DNA of 64,000 bases, from positions 1-64,000 of the forward strand of contig JBBELK010000093.1 in NCBI GenBank assembly GCA_037783545.1, in the 5' to 3' direction. Both the position numbers and the translations under genes were made by a program. This DNA comes from Henricia sp. BOLD:AAB3569. Lineage: Eukaryota; Echinodermata; Asteroidea; Spinulosida; Echinasteridae. Below the pieces are notes generated by a model, which did no database searches, was not told the origin of the DNA, and saw only the letters and a list, made by a program, of their open reading frames with translations. Positions 11,681 to 23,850 of this stretch are shown here, piece after piece; position 1 is the first letter of the stretch, and each line of letters begins with the position of its first letter.

Positions 11681-12459
11681 TCTAACAAAAAGTATTTAAC
11701 AGACTTAGCAAAATATACAGCCTATTAAGGACATTGATTAAAAAACATATTGGCACATTGAAGTGTTTATTTAATTCCAACAAATGTGTGTTCGAATCTC
11801 GGTCCCATCTGTATGTGGTGCGTAGGCCCTCTATATATATTGCGCTTCTTCATCTCCATCAAGAAGTAAACGCAACGGGAGATACCTCTGAGCGCTTGTG
11901 TCAGGCTGCTGGGTAGTTGTGCCCAGTTGCCAGGTTTGTAGAGCGCCGTGATGTCCTTCAGGGTTTTTGTGCGCTACATTATATTATATCAGACCCCGAC
12001 ACCATTATTACACTACATGTATTAACATTATCAGTCGTCTGAGTATGCTATAATTTGACAATTATTCATTTTACGTTGATATAATCGTGGACATATGAAG
12101 TTAGTGTATATTCAGGTTATATTCTAAATTAATACATAACTAATGTCACAAAATGTTCTGTGTATAATAGTATACTATGGCAGCAAATGTTCAGGCATGT
12201 ATATGTGGCACTTTCCTTGTTATTTAGGGGGAAAAAAGGGGGCAAGATGTCAAAAGTTGTCCAAAAAAAGATTTTCTTTAAAATGCTTTGTTCTGTTGTT
12301 TCGTTCTTTTCCGACAAAGATACATGTACGCTTTGTGGTTGCGTACGTATAGAAAACGTTTTGCTGCCGTGTCCTCACTGTCCTGTTGTTTTAAACGGCT
12401 ATAGTAACCCCCATCCACATTTTAAAAAGTTTTTCTGTTTATCATTGAGGTGTATGTTT
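11681..12459. other. No gene seen
   Basis: Short overlapping ORFs (for example 12143-12525) without motif or codon signal. Probably repeat-derived spacer. Confidence 0.45.
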
Positions 12460-13710
12460 TTACAACTCCGTCAAAACGTGTTTTCCGCCATAACGCGACT
12501 TTTTTTAAACGCAGTTCAGAAATGAAATGATCGAGGTCACTTGGTTTGTTTACAAACATGATTGTGACGTCATCCTGAGAAGAACACAAAACTGTGTAGC
12601 CTGTGTATTATTCAATGAAAAATATACGGAGCGTATGTTCATCATGCCTATTTTGTCCTTGTACATGTAATTAACATTTCAAACGTGGAAAATAACTTTC
12701 TATAACATCATGACGACAGTTAATCATCTTTTTTGTGGAAAAAAATGATGAAATTGTGGCTCACAATTAATGGGGCTCTTTTAAAGTAAATTCCAGTGCA
12801 TTGCGGCGTGGTTTTTACACGGTACGACAGATACACAGCAGTCCGTATAGGAACCGTTTTCGCGACCACAATCAGAATCATGTTTCTAACACAGTTGCTG
12901 GTTCAACCAATGGATGGCTTTGGTTGTTGGCAACCGGCCAAAGCCGTCCATTAGCTGAATCAGTCTATTACGCCAGAAAGATGTTTCTGTTGTGGTCGCG
13001 AAAACAGTAAAAAATAAATGTTGTGCACATTTACTTTAATAGCGGCGAGGCATAATTTCGATGTACTTATTTCGTATCCGAAATTCAAGAGATTCGAGGA
13101 TGGTTCGAGAGACGCGTTTTAAACCATACTTTTGCACACACTAAAGGTACGTGCGTAGATGGTATGCACAGTCCATTTTGGTCTCTTGCCGAGTACGTAG
13201 TGTTTAAAATTCTGCCATAGTACACATCACACGCCCGTCACGGTCGGCCGGTACAAGGTACTCCATAGAAATTTTATGTGCGACTTATTTTTTTCTCTCT
13301 CTCTCTTGGAAAGCAGAAAGTCGATAAGTTTCTGCTCTTTTTTTTCATGGTGCCTGGTAAAACATACAAGCACACAACTACTGGGAATATCCCTGGCCTT
13401 TTGCAAGAAACAAATCTTCAAACAAAAGCATTTAACAGACGGTTTTCAGCGTGTAAACATATGGAGCTGGTGATCGTGTTTATATTTCTCTTTTTCCAGA
13501 TTGCGTCACGGGGTCACGTGCATATTACTAATACCTAATGAGCGTTTCAGAAATCGCAAAACTTTTAATTTCGAAAATGCACTTTTGGTTTCGATTTATC
13601 TACTTAAAAGGGGCAATTTGAAATAAACTGCGGTATAAGCCGGCTAGAGGGATAGGTTGACTGTCGAAAAAGATGCAAATGCTGGATTTATCTTTGTATG
13701 GGGATTCTAG
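12460..13710. mobile_element. Second, partial copy of the 1044-4626 element
   Basis: Aligns with 3740-4626 over several stretches (for example GGTCACTTGGTTTGTTTAC, then CTGGTAAAACATACAA, then ATTGCGTCACGGGGTCAC). Its right end (CAAATGCTGGATTTAT) stops about 13 bp from the receptor stop codon. It contains the 12856-13005 fold-back as an extra insertion. Confidence 0.65.
12856..13005. repeat. 150-bp fold-back element with perfect 16-bp ends
   Basis: GTTTTCGCGACCACAA at 12856 is exactly complemented at 12990-13005, and inner arms also pair (GGATGGCTTTGG / CCAAAGCCGTCC). A related, more diverged copy lies near 57055-57200, sharing AATGGAT..., GGCTTTGGTTG and the GCTGAA...CAGAAA right half. Confidence 0.7.
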
Positions 13711-13722
13711 CTGTTTAAGCAT

Positions 13723-14068
13723 TCAGTTAGAAAAATAAGACTGGGCTATTTTCTGTCGCTCATCAACATCCACTGTTTCATCCTTTTCTTGACCCCATCC
13801 GATGACTTCCATTGGAATGTGGTGGCTGCCGCCCTTGGTTGCACATTCCACAGTAGGCTGGAGATAGCTAGGCTCGTTGCAGTAAGCGGCTCCAGAGATC
13901 GATGCTGGGCTGTCAACCTCACTCGATGCGTTCCAACCTTCGGGATTTTCTCTTGGAGACGAGTCATCATCTAACACAGCGACCAGGCGGTCAAGCTCCT
14001 CAACTATCTCTCCGAAAGAGCATCGCATCTTCGGTGAATCCTTCCAGCACTGCTGCATGATTTCAGAT
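13723..14068 (-). CDS. Receptor exon 27: end of kinase and C-terminal tail
   Basis: Codes residues 1539-1653 plus [18 protein letters not shown] ends the kinase. The tail is about 85 residues and rich in D, E, S and P. It holds two close tyrosines in the contexts YCNE (Y1601, a Grb2-type YxN site) and YLQP (Y1607), with a third, QSYFSN, at the very end. The stop is about 13 bp from the edge of a repeat copy, so the 3' UTR is probably repeat-derived. No convincing poly(A) signal was seen close by. Confidence 0.93.
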
Positions 14069-17000
14069 CTGAACAAAAATATCGAAAAATAAGACATATT
14101 ATGCTACAAGGTTTAGTATAATTTTCATTCCAAAATGCACGTGCGACAGTATTGGTGTCCCTAATCCGACTGTCAGGAGATTCCTGGCAGATACAGGCAT
14201 TTTTGTTTTCACCCATTCCCGAATTTAAGCCTAATCGCCGCGATTACAGCAATTTGTCAGTAAATCAAGGAATAGTTTTTGGCTGCCTTGGGATGATTCT
14301 CTCAGTCCGCTCGGTGCAAGATCGTAACAGTTTGGATAGCCCTGACGATTGTCGGGGTAATTCAGGAACAAATTGTTGTATTCGTAACCAATGATGGATA
14401 TTCCTACATAAGCTACCAATTTATTTTACTTTAAAAATAAAGAGGACTGCAGGGTCGAGTTTGGTCGCAATGTTTAATGACAGCCTTGCACATTTTAACG
14501 TACTGAACGCGCCCTTGCAACCCGTTATCATCCACAGGGGCAAGGACAAAGAAAGCGGTTTAATCGCACCCAGCATATAGCGCAGCACTGTTGCATCCTC
14601 GTTGCCAACCCGTTGCTACTTTTAACAGAACGAAGCACAGCATGTAATGTGTACAGGTAGCCTATTCTTTACGTACAGTTTCGGTGGAGATAATCCTGGC
14701 GGATCCATGCGTCTCCCTTGCTGGAGAAATTCGTAGACGTCCCTGTTACGAACCCCTGGATATGGCTGTCGACCTCCGGAAAACAGTTCCCACAGAAGAA
14801 CACCGTACGACCACTGGGGAAATATTTCTCATAAATTGGCATTTTTTCTGTTCATGAATGCTGCAAATTAATTTTAATCAGTAGGGAAAAATTGTGAAAC
14901 ATTCTTCTTCCATAGTGAGCCTCCATGCAACAACCTAGAGAACAGAATGCATGTAACTGTTTTGAGTGTGACAATATTTGGAGTGTTATGGCCGAGCGGT
15001 CTAGTGCGTCGAACTTAAGTTCCTGTGCTAGTACTAGAATTTAGGTTCGATTCCTGGCCGTGACGGGTAATCCGGTTGTGGCACCTGTGCCCTTGAGCAA
15101 GGCACTCAACCACACTTGCTCCCATTCCTGTAATTGGCGGTCCCTCTGCTGTTGGATGTGGTATATAAATAAAATAAAATAAAATAAAATAAAATATAAT
15201 CAGTTGCGTCGGCGAGAGCAGTCCTAAACAAAAAAGTATCGTTCCTCCTGGTGACAGTGTTGGTTGAAACCACGATCTTATACAGGGAAACCAGAGGGAG
15301 TACACTTAAATGCATCTTATCAGAGGTTTTGGGTTCGAAATCCAATGAGAGCCATTTGATTTTTCTTTCACCCCGCATTGTGTATTTGTGAAAGTCACAA
15401 TAAAAACAATGTTGTGCATTGGCACCATAGCCGCAGCCTGGCAGTTGAACTTACATACATGTGTAACAGAACACCGTGTGACTGTTGGGCCAATTTCCGG
15501 CAAGATAAACCCATCCGCAAGGGGTTAAGGATGATTCAGCCCCATGCAGATTGGGCGATTTTTAGTGCCACGAAAAGTGATGCAAGATTCGATAAAACGG
15601 TCCAAAAGTAGAATAACATGTTACTCAAATATTTCTTCAAAATGTTGTTAGTAATGACTTTTTGTGGCAAGACTAACTTGCACAAGCCTTCCCAAAATTT
15701 CGCTGAGGCAATTCCACCATAAGTGCCAAAGGGTGTGCCTGCATGATGTACCTTTCTGACTGGGCTCGTGCACCTCGAGGGCCGTTTGAAAGTGTGGCTC
15801 TAGAAGTCAGTTTAACCCACGCACGTTCAATCAGGTTTAAAGCCGAACAAAATGGGTTTTCTGCAGAGAGCCCTTAACCACAACATTCTCCCATAAACAG
15901 GAAATGTCACATTTCATTGCTGTGGGAATCACTTTAGTTCTTTTTGGAAATAGTATACAGAAAATCAAGGCACGTCTCGCTTCATTTGAGAGTTCTAACT
16001 TTGTACTTTAACTCACCACGTCTGTTTTCATGTTATACACCTTTCGTTCCATTGACTCCGGTGCCATCCACTTCACTGGAAGTTTGGCCTGCTTGTCTCC
16101 ACTTGTGTAATAATCCGACTCATCCAGATCACGAGATAATCCAAAATCCGCTATTTTGGCTGTCTCTTTATCATCGATCCTTGTATTCAATGGGAGAAAA
16201 CCGATAAATGTGATCTGCGACAACCGTTACTGTTGCTTGAATAACAAGATTTGGCGAATTTAGCGTTTGGGCTTTTTTAGGGCTACTGTACAGTTTTCTG
16301 TCGCGCGAAACAAACTGACCAATCCAGCGAGTCTTTTATGTTGTCTTTATTGGAACAATTTTAGGTGTACAGTTGTAGAAATCAAACCAAATGTGTGAAG
16401 ATAACAGTCCTTACATGCAGTTTCTTGCTGCTAAATCCCTGTGGACAAAATTCCGATCAGAAAGGTACTTCATCCCACGAGCTATGTGCAGGGCAAACGT
16501 CACAAGCTGTCGCACTCTCGGATTCTACAGTGGGATTATGTCAATATTTGCAAGAACATGAGCTATTATGTAAGAGTAACTGTATTTAATGGTAATGTCT
16601 ATATATTGCAAGTACATGTGAACATTGTATCACCCAACAAAAGGGAAATGGTAAATCATAATGCAAATTTCAGTTGAATTTACTCATCTCTTCAAGTAAA
16701 GTCAATTTAAAACGAAATAAGAAGCGAACTCCACAAGTTCATTATTTACCTGTTTTCGTTTTACTATATAGGACTTGAGATCACCGTTTGCCATGAAGGG
16801 AAGAACAATCAGGGGCTGACCGTTGGGGTCAAAGGTCAGACCGAACAGTCCGAGTACGTTGGGATGATCGAAGTTTTTCATCATTAACCCTTCCTCGAGA
16901 AATTTTATGACGTTGCGTGAATCACTTGCGTCTAAAATCAACAAATAATACATTCCATTTTGTTTCCGTACAAAGATGTAATCAGTCATAAATAGCTGAA

Positions 17001-20000
17001 CATTTAAGACAAGAATCAAAGATCCCTTTCCATCCCCTGGATGTTTAAAGAAAGATATAAAGAGAGTTGAATATAGTGTGGGTACACTTCTAGAACTTTA
17101 CTATATAGAACCTTGTATTGTCTTGACGGCCACTTGACGCTCAGATCCAGATGACGCCGCGTTCATAGTCGCCTGGTAAACTATCCCAAAAGCACCTGGG
17201 TTTATTGAATGAAACAGATAGCTCTAAAAAAAACAGTGGGAAAATGTGCATATTTCTGGCCAGTATGGAATGTGCTCGGAAAACACCTAGTTTTTTGGAG
17301 AACCTATAATAGGTGAGCAACAATTTCAAATGCAACAAATCTAACAAATGGCTGTTGAGAGAAAAGAAATAGCACCAGGTGCAAAAACGCTCATGGCTCC
17401 ATTGTTCTCTCCCTTGTTCTACATGTATAGGCCTAGAGAAGAATTACGGAAGAGTTTAGTGACTCCAAATGATATTATAGGCTTAACTGTACGATACGAC
17501 GGATGGCTAAACAATAACAAGAAACAAGTGATACGCACCCTGCCCAAGGACTTTCCCTATGTCCAGCTGACTGAATTTGATCTGCAGGTCGCCTGGCACA
17601 ATGCTTATATTGGCATTCAAAGCAACAGTCTTCGCAGGAATGACCGGTGGACGTTGTTCATCTGTACTGCCAAGCGATCGCCGTCTCCTTTCTGGAGGAG
17701 CTTGTTGGTCTATACGAAACAAACACGCCGGAGATTAAAGTGCATCCATATAGCGACACACCCGAACAGTGAATGCTTCCGAGCGTTCGCTCCTGTAAAA
17801 CTCATCATCGCCAATTATAATATATTTATAACGGAATGGATCTTGGTATTTCGCATTACGTGTTAAAAGTGAACAGTTAGTCCTGTGAAAAAAAATGTGG
17901 CATCGTACTATACCTTCATGAAGTTGTCGTATCAGAGTTAAGAGGCGCTCGTTGTATGTCCTCACAAGTTGCTTCTGCTTATTGTATTTGAACGCGAAGA
18001 CCACTATGAGAGCCAGCAAGGGAACCCCGACTATTGGAACGACTGTTGCCAGAAGGATAGTCAAATAGTTGCTTGGATAAATCACCTCTCCGGCGGTAAA
18101 CGTTTGGTCGGTATACCAGTGAACCTGCAACGACAGGGAAAACAGTCGCCTCAATTTATTTATCTGAAGAAAAAAAACGAGGTAAATTAACTGGGGAAAT
18201 CGCAATTGTTTGCCTGTGACAGTTTTCTATTATTAACCTGGTAATATCACAGCAGTGTGCAAAAAGCATATTAATTAAGTTAGAATGGTTCAGGAGCGTA
18301 TATCAAAAGAATGTCAATAAAGTAATGAGGGAATAATCTTACAACAGCTAATGGTATGCTCGTATCGGGGTTGCCGTCTGTATCCAAGCCAGGTGGTTCA
18401 TTCTCTGGAAGCACACAACTAATAAGAGTGCTAAAAAGGTTTTTTATCGTACAATTCTCGCTGCCAACCTTTACGTATATCTCCGTTTTATCCAATGCAT
18501 CCTTAAGCCTCTCACCCTGTCACAGACAAAAAAGAGACGGAAACTTTATTTTACCGTTAAACTGAAAATCAATCAAAAGGAGGCACAAACTCAAAAACAC
18601 GACAACCAGGCAGCGACAGTTGGCCGTACAGGCATTCACGTCACTGCATTCACGTCACAGTTTGAGCATGCAAGGTAGGCTTGCTACCGTGTGGCCATAC
18701 AGGCACTGCATTCACGTCACAGTTTGAGCATGCTATTGGGTTAGGTACTATTATTGAATCTGCCTATACTATACACAACCGTACCACAGTCAACCTGGGA
18801 TGGCTGCTAAGTTGATAGATAGTAATATACTTGAGGGTATAAACAAAAGTATGTACGGTGCATCATACTTACGGTGATTTGTAGAATGTTCCCGGAGTTA
18901 CTAATTTCAAATTGGCCATTAACAAACGTGTCGAATTCTGGATCCTGACAATAACTAAAGTCACCGATTAAAAGCTCAAGGTTATCCATCATGAAGCCCG
19001 GAGTGAATGTATTTGTCTTGTTCATTGGAGGAGACCTACACTCCATGGACGAGTCGCTTTCTATACTACATGCCTGTTACCAAGAGAAAATACATTCTAG
19101 TAAAAAGTCAAGTTAATATTTTGCAACATCTAAAACCTTGACATTGCCGTACGCGAGGCGAAAATCCATGGCTGTAGTGCGCAGCGTGAAAGGTGGGCCG
19201 ACTTTGCAGTACATTTACATGTAACTATGCGGCAAAAGTAATACACGATCAAAGAGCGGGAAATCCTTTGTCCATATTTCAGTGGTGGCATTAAGATTCC
19301 ACAGGAAATTCCACATGGTGTACAACCAAAACATGAGTAGCAGGCTCATTGCTACCAGTCTGTGAATGAGACGCGGAAAAAAATATGCGTGTCAGTGAGA
19401 CTAGCAAAATAACTACTCACTTCATCAGATGTCTCTTGGTCATTTCGAACAAAGATTCTTGCTACTTGCACAAATGAAAAACCAGTACCGTTGACCCTTA
19501 GTGTCCTTCCGCCACTATATGACAGAATGATACATTAAAACTAGAATTTAGGCACGACTAAATGCACCATGAGTTTGGCAGCATTGCATTGCTTTTCACG
19601 AAAGAGGTACACAACAGTCGGGCGAACATTGGGACTCGGGGCATTTATCTGAACAGAAGTAGAGCCTACGAAGAAGAAGCCTCTTCTCAGGAAGCACTTG
19701 CAATAAATCTATTCACCAGCTGATTTTGCAGTACATGTACAATATTTAACAAAATTTATTAAACAAAAGAAGCCTCTTCTCGTGAAGCACTTACAATAAA
19801 TATATTAACCAGCTGATTTTGCACTACTATATTTAACAAAATTTATCTGCACCTGGTGCCGCTTACCTTCGATAACTTTTACGAGGTTGTACATCCAATA
19901 CAGAGGGGTTTTTCTTAAAAGTAAACAATTCTGCTGATGTTCTTATAGCTCCGTCGAATATCACTGAAATTGGCCCGGTATTGTCTTGTATTGACATTCC

Positions 20001-23000
20001 AGTGCAGCATTGGAGAGAGGAAACAGTAACGCTGTATGCAAGGAAGATAGAATGTCCCAAAGATTTGATACATGTATAAAAGGCCAGTGATCAGTTTGCG
20101 GCTTCTGGTGTACCATAAGATATAAGAGTATGTATATGCTTCCCTTTGACCCTTCCTTTCATTCATATGAAAAGACTGAATTGCATGCAAATTGTACTCA
20201 CCTGCTCTGGATAATAAGACATGGAATATTCTTTCCGACAAAAGCTCGAATGTCTCTCCCCGTGTTCAGTTTGCTTCCTGTAACTGTGATCAGGGTTCCA
20301 CCGGCTTCAATTCCCTCAATGGGACTGAAACTGCCAATCGTGGGATTCTGGAGAGATAGAGAAGGTGCTAACTAATAAACCGATTCACAACACATTCATG
20401 TCAAAACACAAACATGTAGCCCGCTCCGTGGCAGAGAATAGATTTCCAGAACTTTTGACTTTGGTACACATTTGTTGTTTTGTTGTAAATTGTATGGCAT
20501 CTTAATCTAAAACTATACGGAATTAGATTACCTATACTTATTATCAATTTGAGATGACGAAGAAGGAGTTGAAATTTTATGAGTGGGAGGAAAAACCCTG
20601 GAGAAATCCCCACGCAGTCAAGTAGGGACTGCAAACCTAATCCACATACACGCCCCGGATTCGAACCCGGGACGCCAGAGGTGAAAGGCGAGGAAATAAC
20701 CACTACGCCAACCGGACCACCCCTTGATACGCATTCTACGACTTGAATTCGAGTTTTATAAGCACATGTCATTATGGTTGCCCTAAAGGGACTAAATATT
20801 GACGTACATATTCACATCCAAATTCACGACTTTCTCTTTTTCCCCCACAAATATTTACGTATATATTTGACGTCAAACTTCACGACCTTCCTCATTTCTA
20901 CAAATAGTGACTTACTTAATTAGCGACAAAACTTATGCTCATACCTGTTGGGCGACAATCACCATCATGTCTGGGCACGAGACTGAAACCAATGATATAC
21001 ATGTACACTGGTTTGAATGCAATATCAGAAACAATGTTTATGGCATGGCATAAACGTTATACCGTATATGTGAAGCTGACATCACCAGAGCTGGTCAACT
21101 GAGCACCATCTGGAGAGGAGACTGAAGCTACAGAGACGGTAATGGGCTGTGGTGTTCCAGGGTTCATTGGAGCGGTCCTGCAGCGAACACTGGAAAAACA
21201 TTGATGGAACTAGTCATTTAGTTAAACTACGAATGATACTAAAATGCAAGTATGTATGAACCTGCTTAAAAGTACTGCACCATTGTACTTCCAAGAAGAA
21301 AACAAATGTCCAAATCTTATTAACCAGGGCATAATTTGGCCAGTAAATGTTTAGTGCATGTAAAAGCTTAAAAGGTAGATTTGCAATAACTAAAATAGGA
21401 AAGGTCCACGGTATTAAAATAATCACTATATAAGAAAGGTACAGAAAGCTAGCAATCAATCACTAAAGTAAAATCAGAGCACCAGATTTTCAGCAGTTTA
21501 AAGAAAACAAGTTTTTGTCTAATTTTTTTGGAATAATTGACAGACTACAAGAAGAATCTGACTTCCCCTTCTATAACCACTATGCATATTTTTAAACTTG
21601 ACTATAGCGCTTTATTGTTTTAATGGGGAGGGGGTTGGAGTTAGATTCAGATTAGGCCACTGCTGAAACAATGTTAAATACCCTTTTCCAGTAATATATT
21701 GGTCACCGAGTCCAGTCAAGTCACAGGGCTGCTGACCCACCATCACACTGCGTACATCCTGAAACCTCCGTCCGATATTCGTCCCGATGATTTCAATGGT
21801 GGTGTTTCCTTCTATTGGTCCAGTGGGAGGATCCACCTGATGCCGTATTTAACAATCAATTAGGCATTATTTACTCAATATTTATTAAAACAAACGAGGA
21901 ATAATTACCTGCCGTTTCGTCTTTCAATATTTTAAAATCTGAAAGCACAGAACAAACGTCAAACAACGTTGACGTGCATGGTTTATTGCATTGTTACAGA
22001 TTAATGTAACAATCGGCGGATTTTACTTGACTGAGATTCACTGGCGTCAACAAATTTGATGATATAGTCTAAATCAAATACTTGCATTTTTAAAACAAAA
22101 TATCAGTTTCTAAAAACGAGAACCAGGCCTTACCGTTTCCAGATGAGGAGCAGGACACGGATCGCTGGAATCCAGAGACCCAGCGTTACACACAGAATCC
22201 TCCTTGAACGCACACCGGCTGCCGCACCACCGACACCCAAGCTCGGGTCTTGCCGTTTCACCAGACAGACATCGACTGCAGTCTTGACTATCAACATCAC
22301 ATTTATAAAGTGTGACTGCAAAGTACACAATCAGAAAGTTTCAATAAACACATAACACTGGCTAAACAATTTAAACGCAATATAACTAGTATGGTGGCTA
22401 TACACATGTGTAGCAATAAAATAACCAAACATGGGATACGAAATAACTCTATACACCTCTGGTATAATAATAATACCGGCGGTATAGTTAGCCTACATTA
22501 GCTGCGCTATGAGGCACAATGGCATGCTCAATAGTTTCCTTTCAGGAGCCCAATATTTCTCTTATAAAGTATGGTTGCACAACTGCTTATAATAACAATA
22601 TTATTTAATATGATGAAATAACGAAATGTAGGATGATGGAAAAATCACATGGTGCAAATATATTGCATTCGCTACTCATTGTTCGGCTATAAACATTTTA
22701 AGAAAATACAGTAAATTATATAGATAATATATAGTGTGGCAAATGTACATGTATAACCTCGTTGTATAGCCATCAGTCATCGATTTTCAACGTGTGACTT
22801 ACCTATGAAGTTATGAATATCGTCTAGCTGTCTGTTGCCATTCCAAACCACCTTCAATGACGCATCAAACGTCTGCTTTCTGGCGCTATATGTGTACTTT
22901 GAAAGGAAGGAAAAGACATAATCCAATAGGAGCTTATAATGTATCGATACATTTCATTAGAATGCTTCAAAGTATTCATCAGTTTACGTTGCTCATTTAT

Positions 23001-23819
23001 GAAAAAAACACGAGAGTCATCCTAAATGTAAATCAGTAAATCCTCAACGTACCATTCGACTGTCACACTGGATAACATCATTTGAAATCAATGTTGCTGT
23101 AGTGGTTTGTTCATCACCATCCACACTCAGGGAACATTGGTACTGCTTTGTAAACCGAAAATAAAAGGAACGATTTAGTACATGTAATAATTATGCCTAT
23201 CTGTGTGTAGTTAATAAATGTGCCTAAGTAAGTCTATTTGCTCCCCAACAAAACTTACAAAAAAATGTTTATGTGTGAAGCAGGTAAAACACTTGGAGAT
23301 CGAAACACGTGTTAAGTGAATTTATCTATAATGTCTATAATTGGAATAATGCTTGTACCATTTCCTCTCTAAAATTTTAAACCTTGTGAGGTATATCACA
23401 ACATAACTCACAAACGTGTTTGTCTTGGATCAGTACAAAATATGACAAACATCTGTGCAATGTTTTACCTGACTTGGGTAGGGCAAGTTGACGGCATTGA
23501 CGGAGATAATGCTGGGGATGCCAACCGGCACAAGCACCTCCCTCATCTGGGGTTGCAACTGTGGACAGAAGGACTGTCCACGCATAATGGACGCATCGGG
23601 ATTCTGCAAATATGTACAAAGTTGAAGTTTATTCAGCAAATTGTGACCTGTGCTTATTTCCCGAAATTTTGCATGCTTCATGTTGTTCATTCGTTGTTGA
23701 TAAAACAAGCCAAGCCAGGCGCTAACATCCAAAGGGGGTGGATGTGGGGCGTGGGGCGTGGGGGGTGGGGGTGGGGGTGGGGGGTGGGTGTGGGGGTGGG
23801 GTTGGGGGTGGAGGGTGGG

Positions 23820-23850
<31 letters not shown>

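Noticed and set aside
17348-17866. 172-residue plus-strand ORF
   Set aside because: It lies antisense over receptor exon 21 and its introns; no motif of its own.
20947-20983. Possible tiny exon ([13 protein letters not shown]) between receptor exons 14 and 15
   Set aside because: Every acceptor in the right place gives a stop or the wrong phase, and joining exon 14 directly to 15 gives the normal FTYT-NPTI transition.
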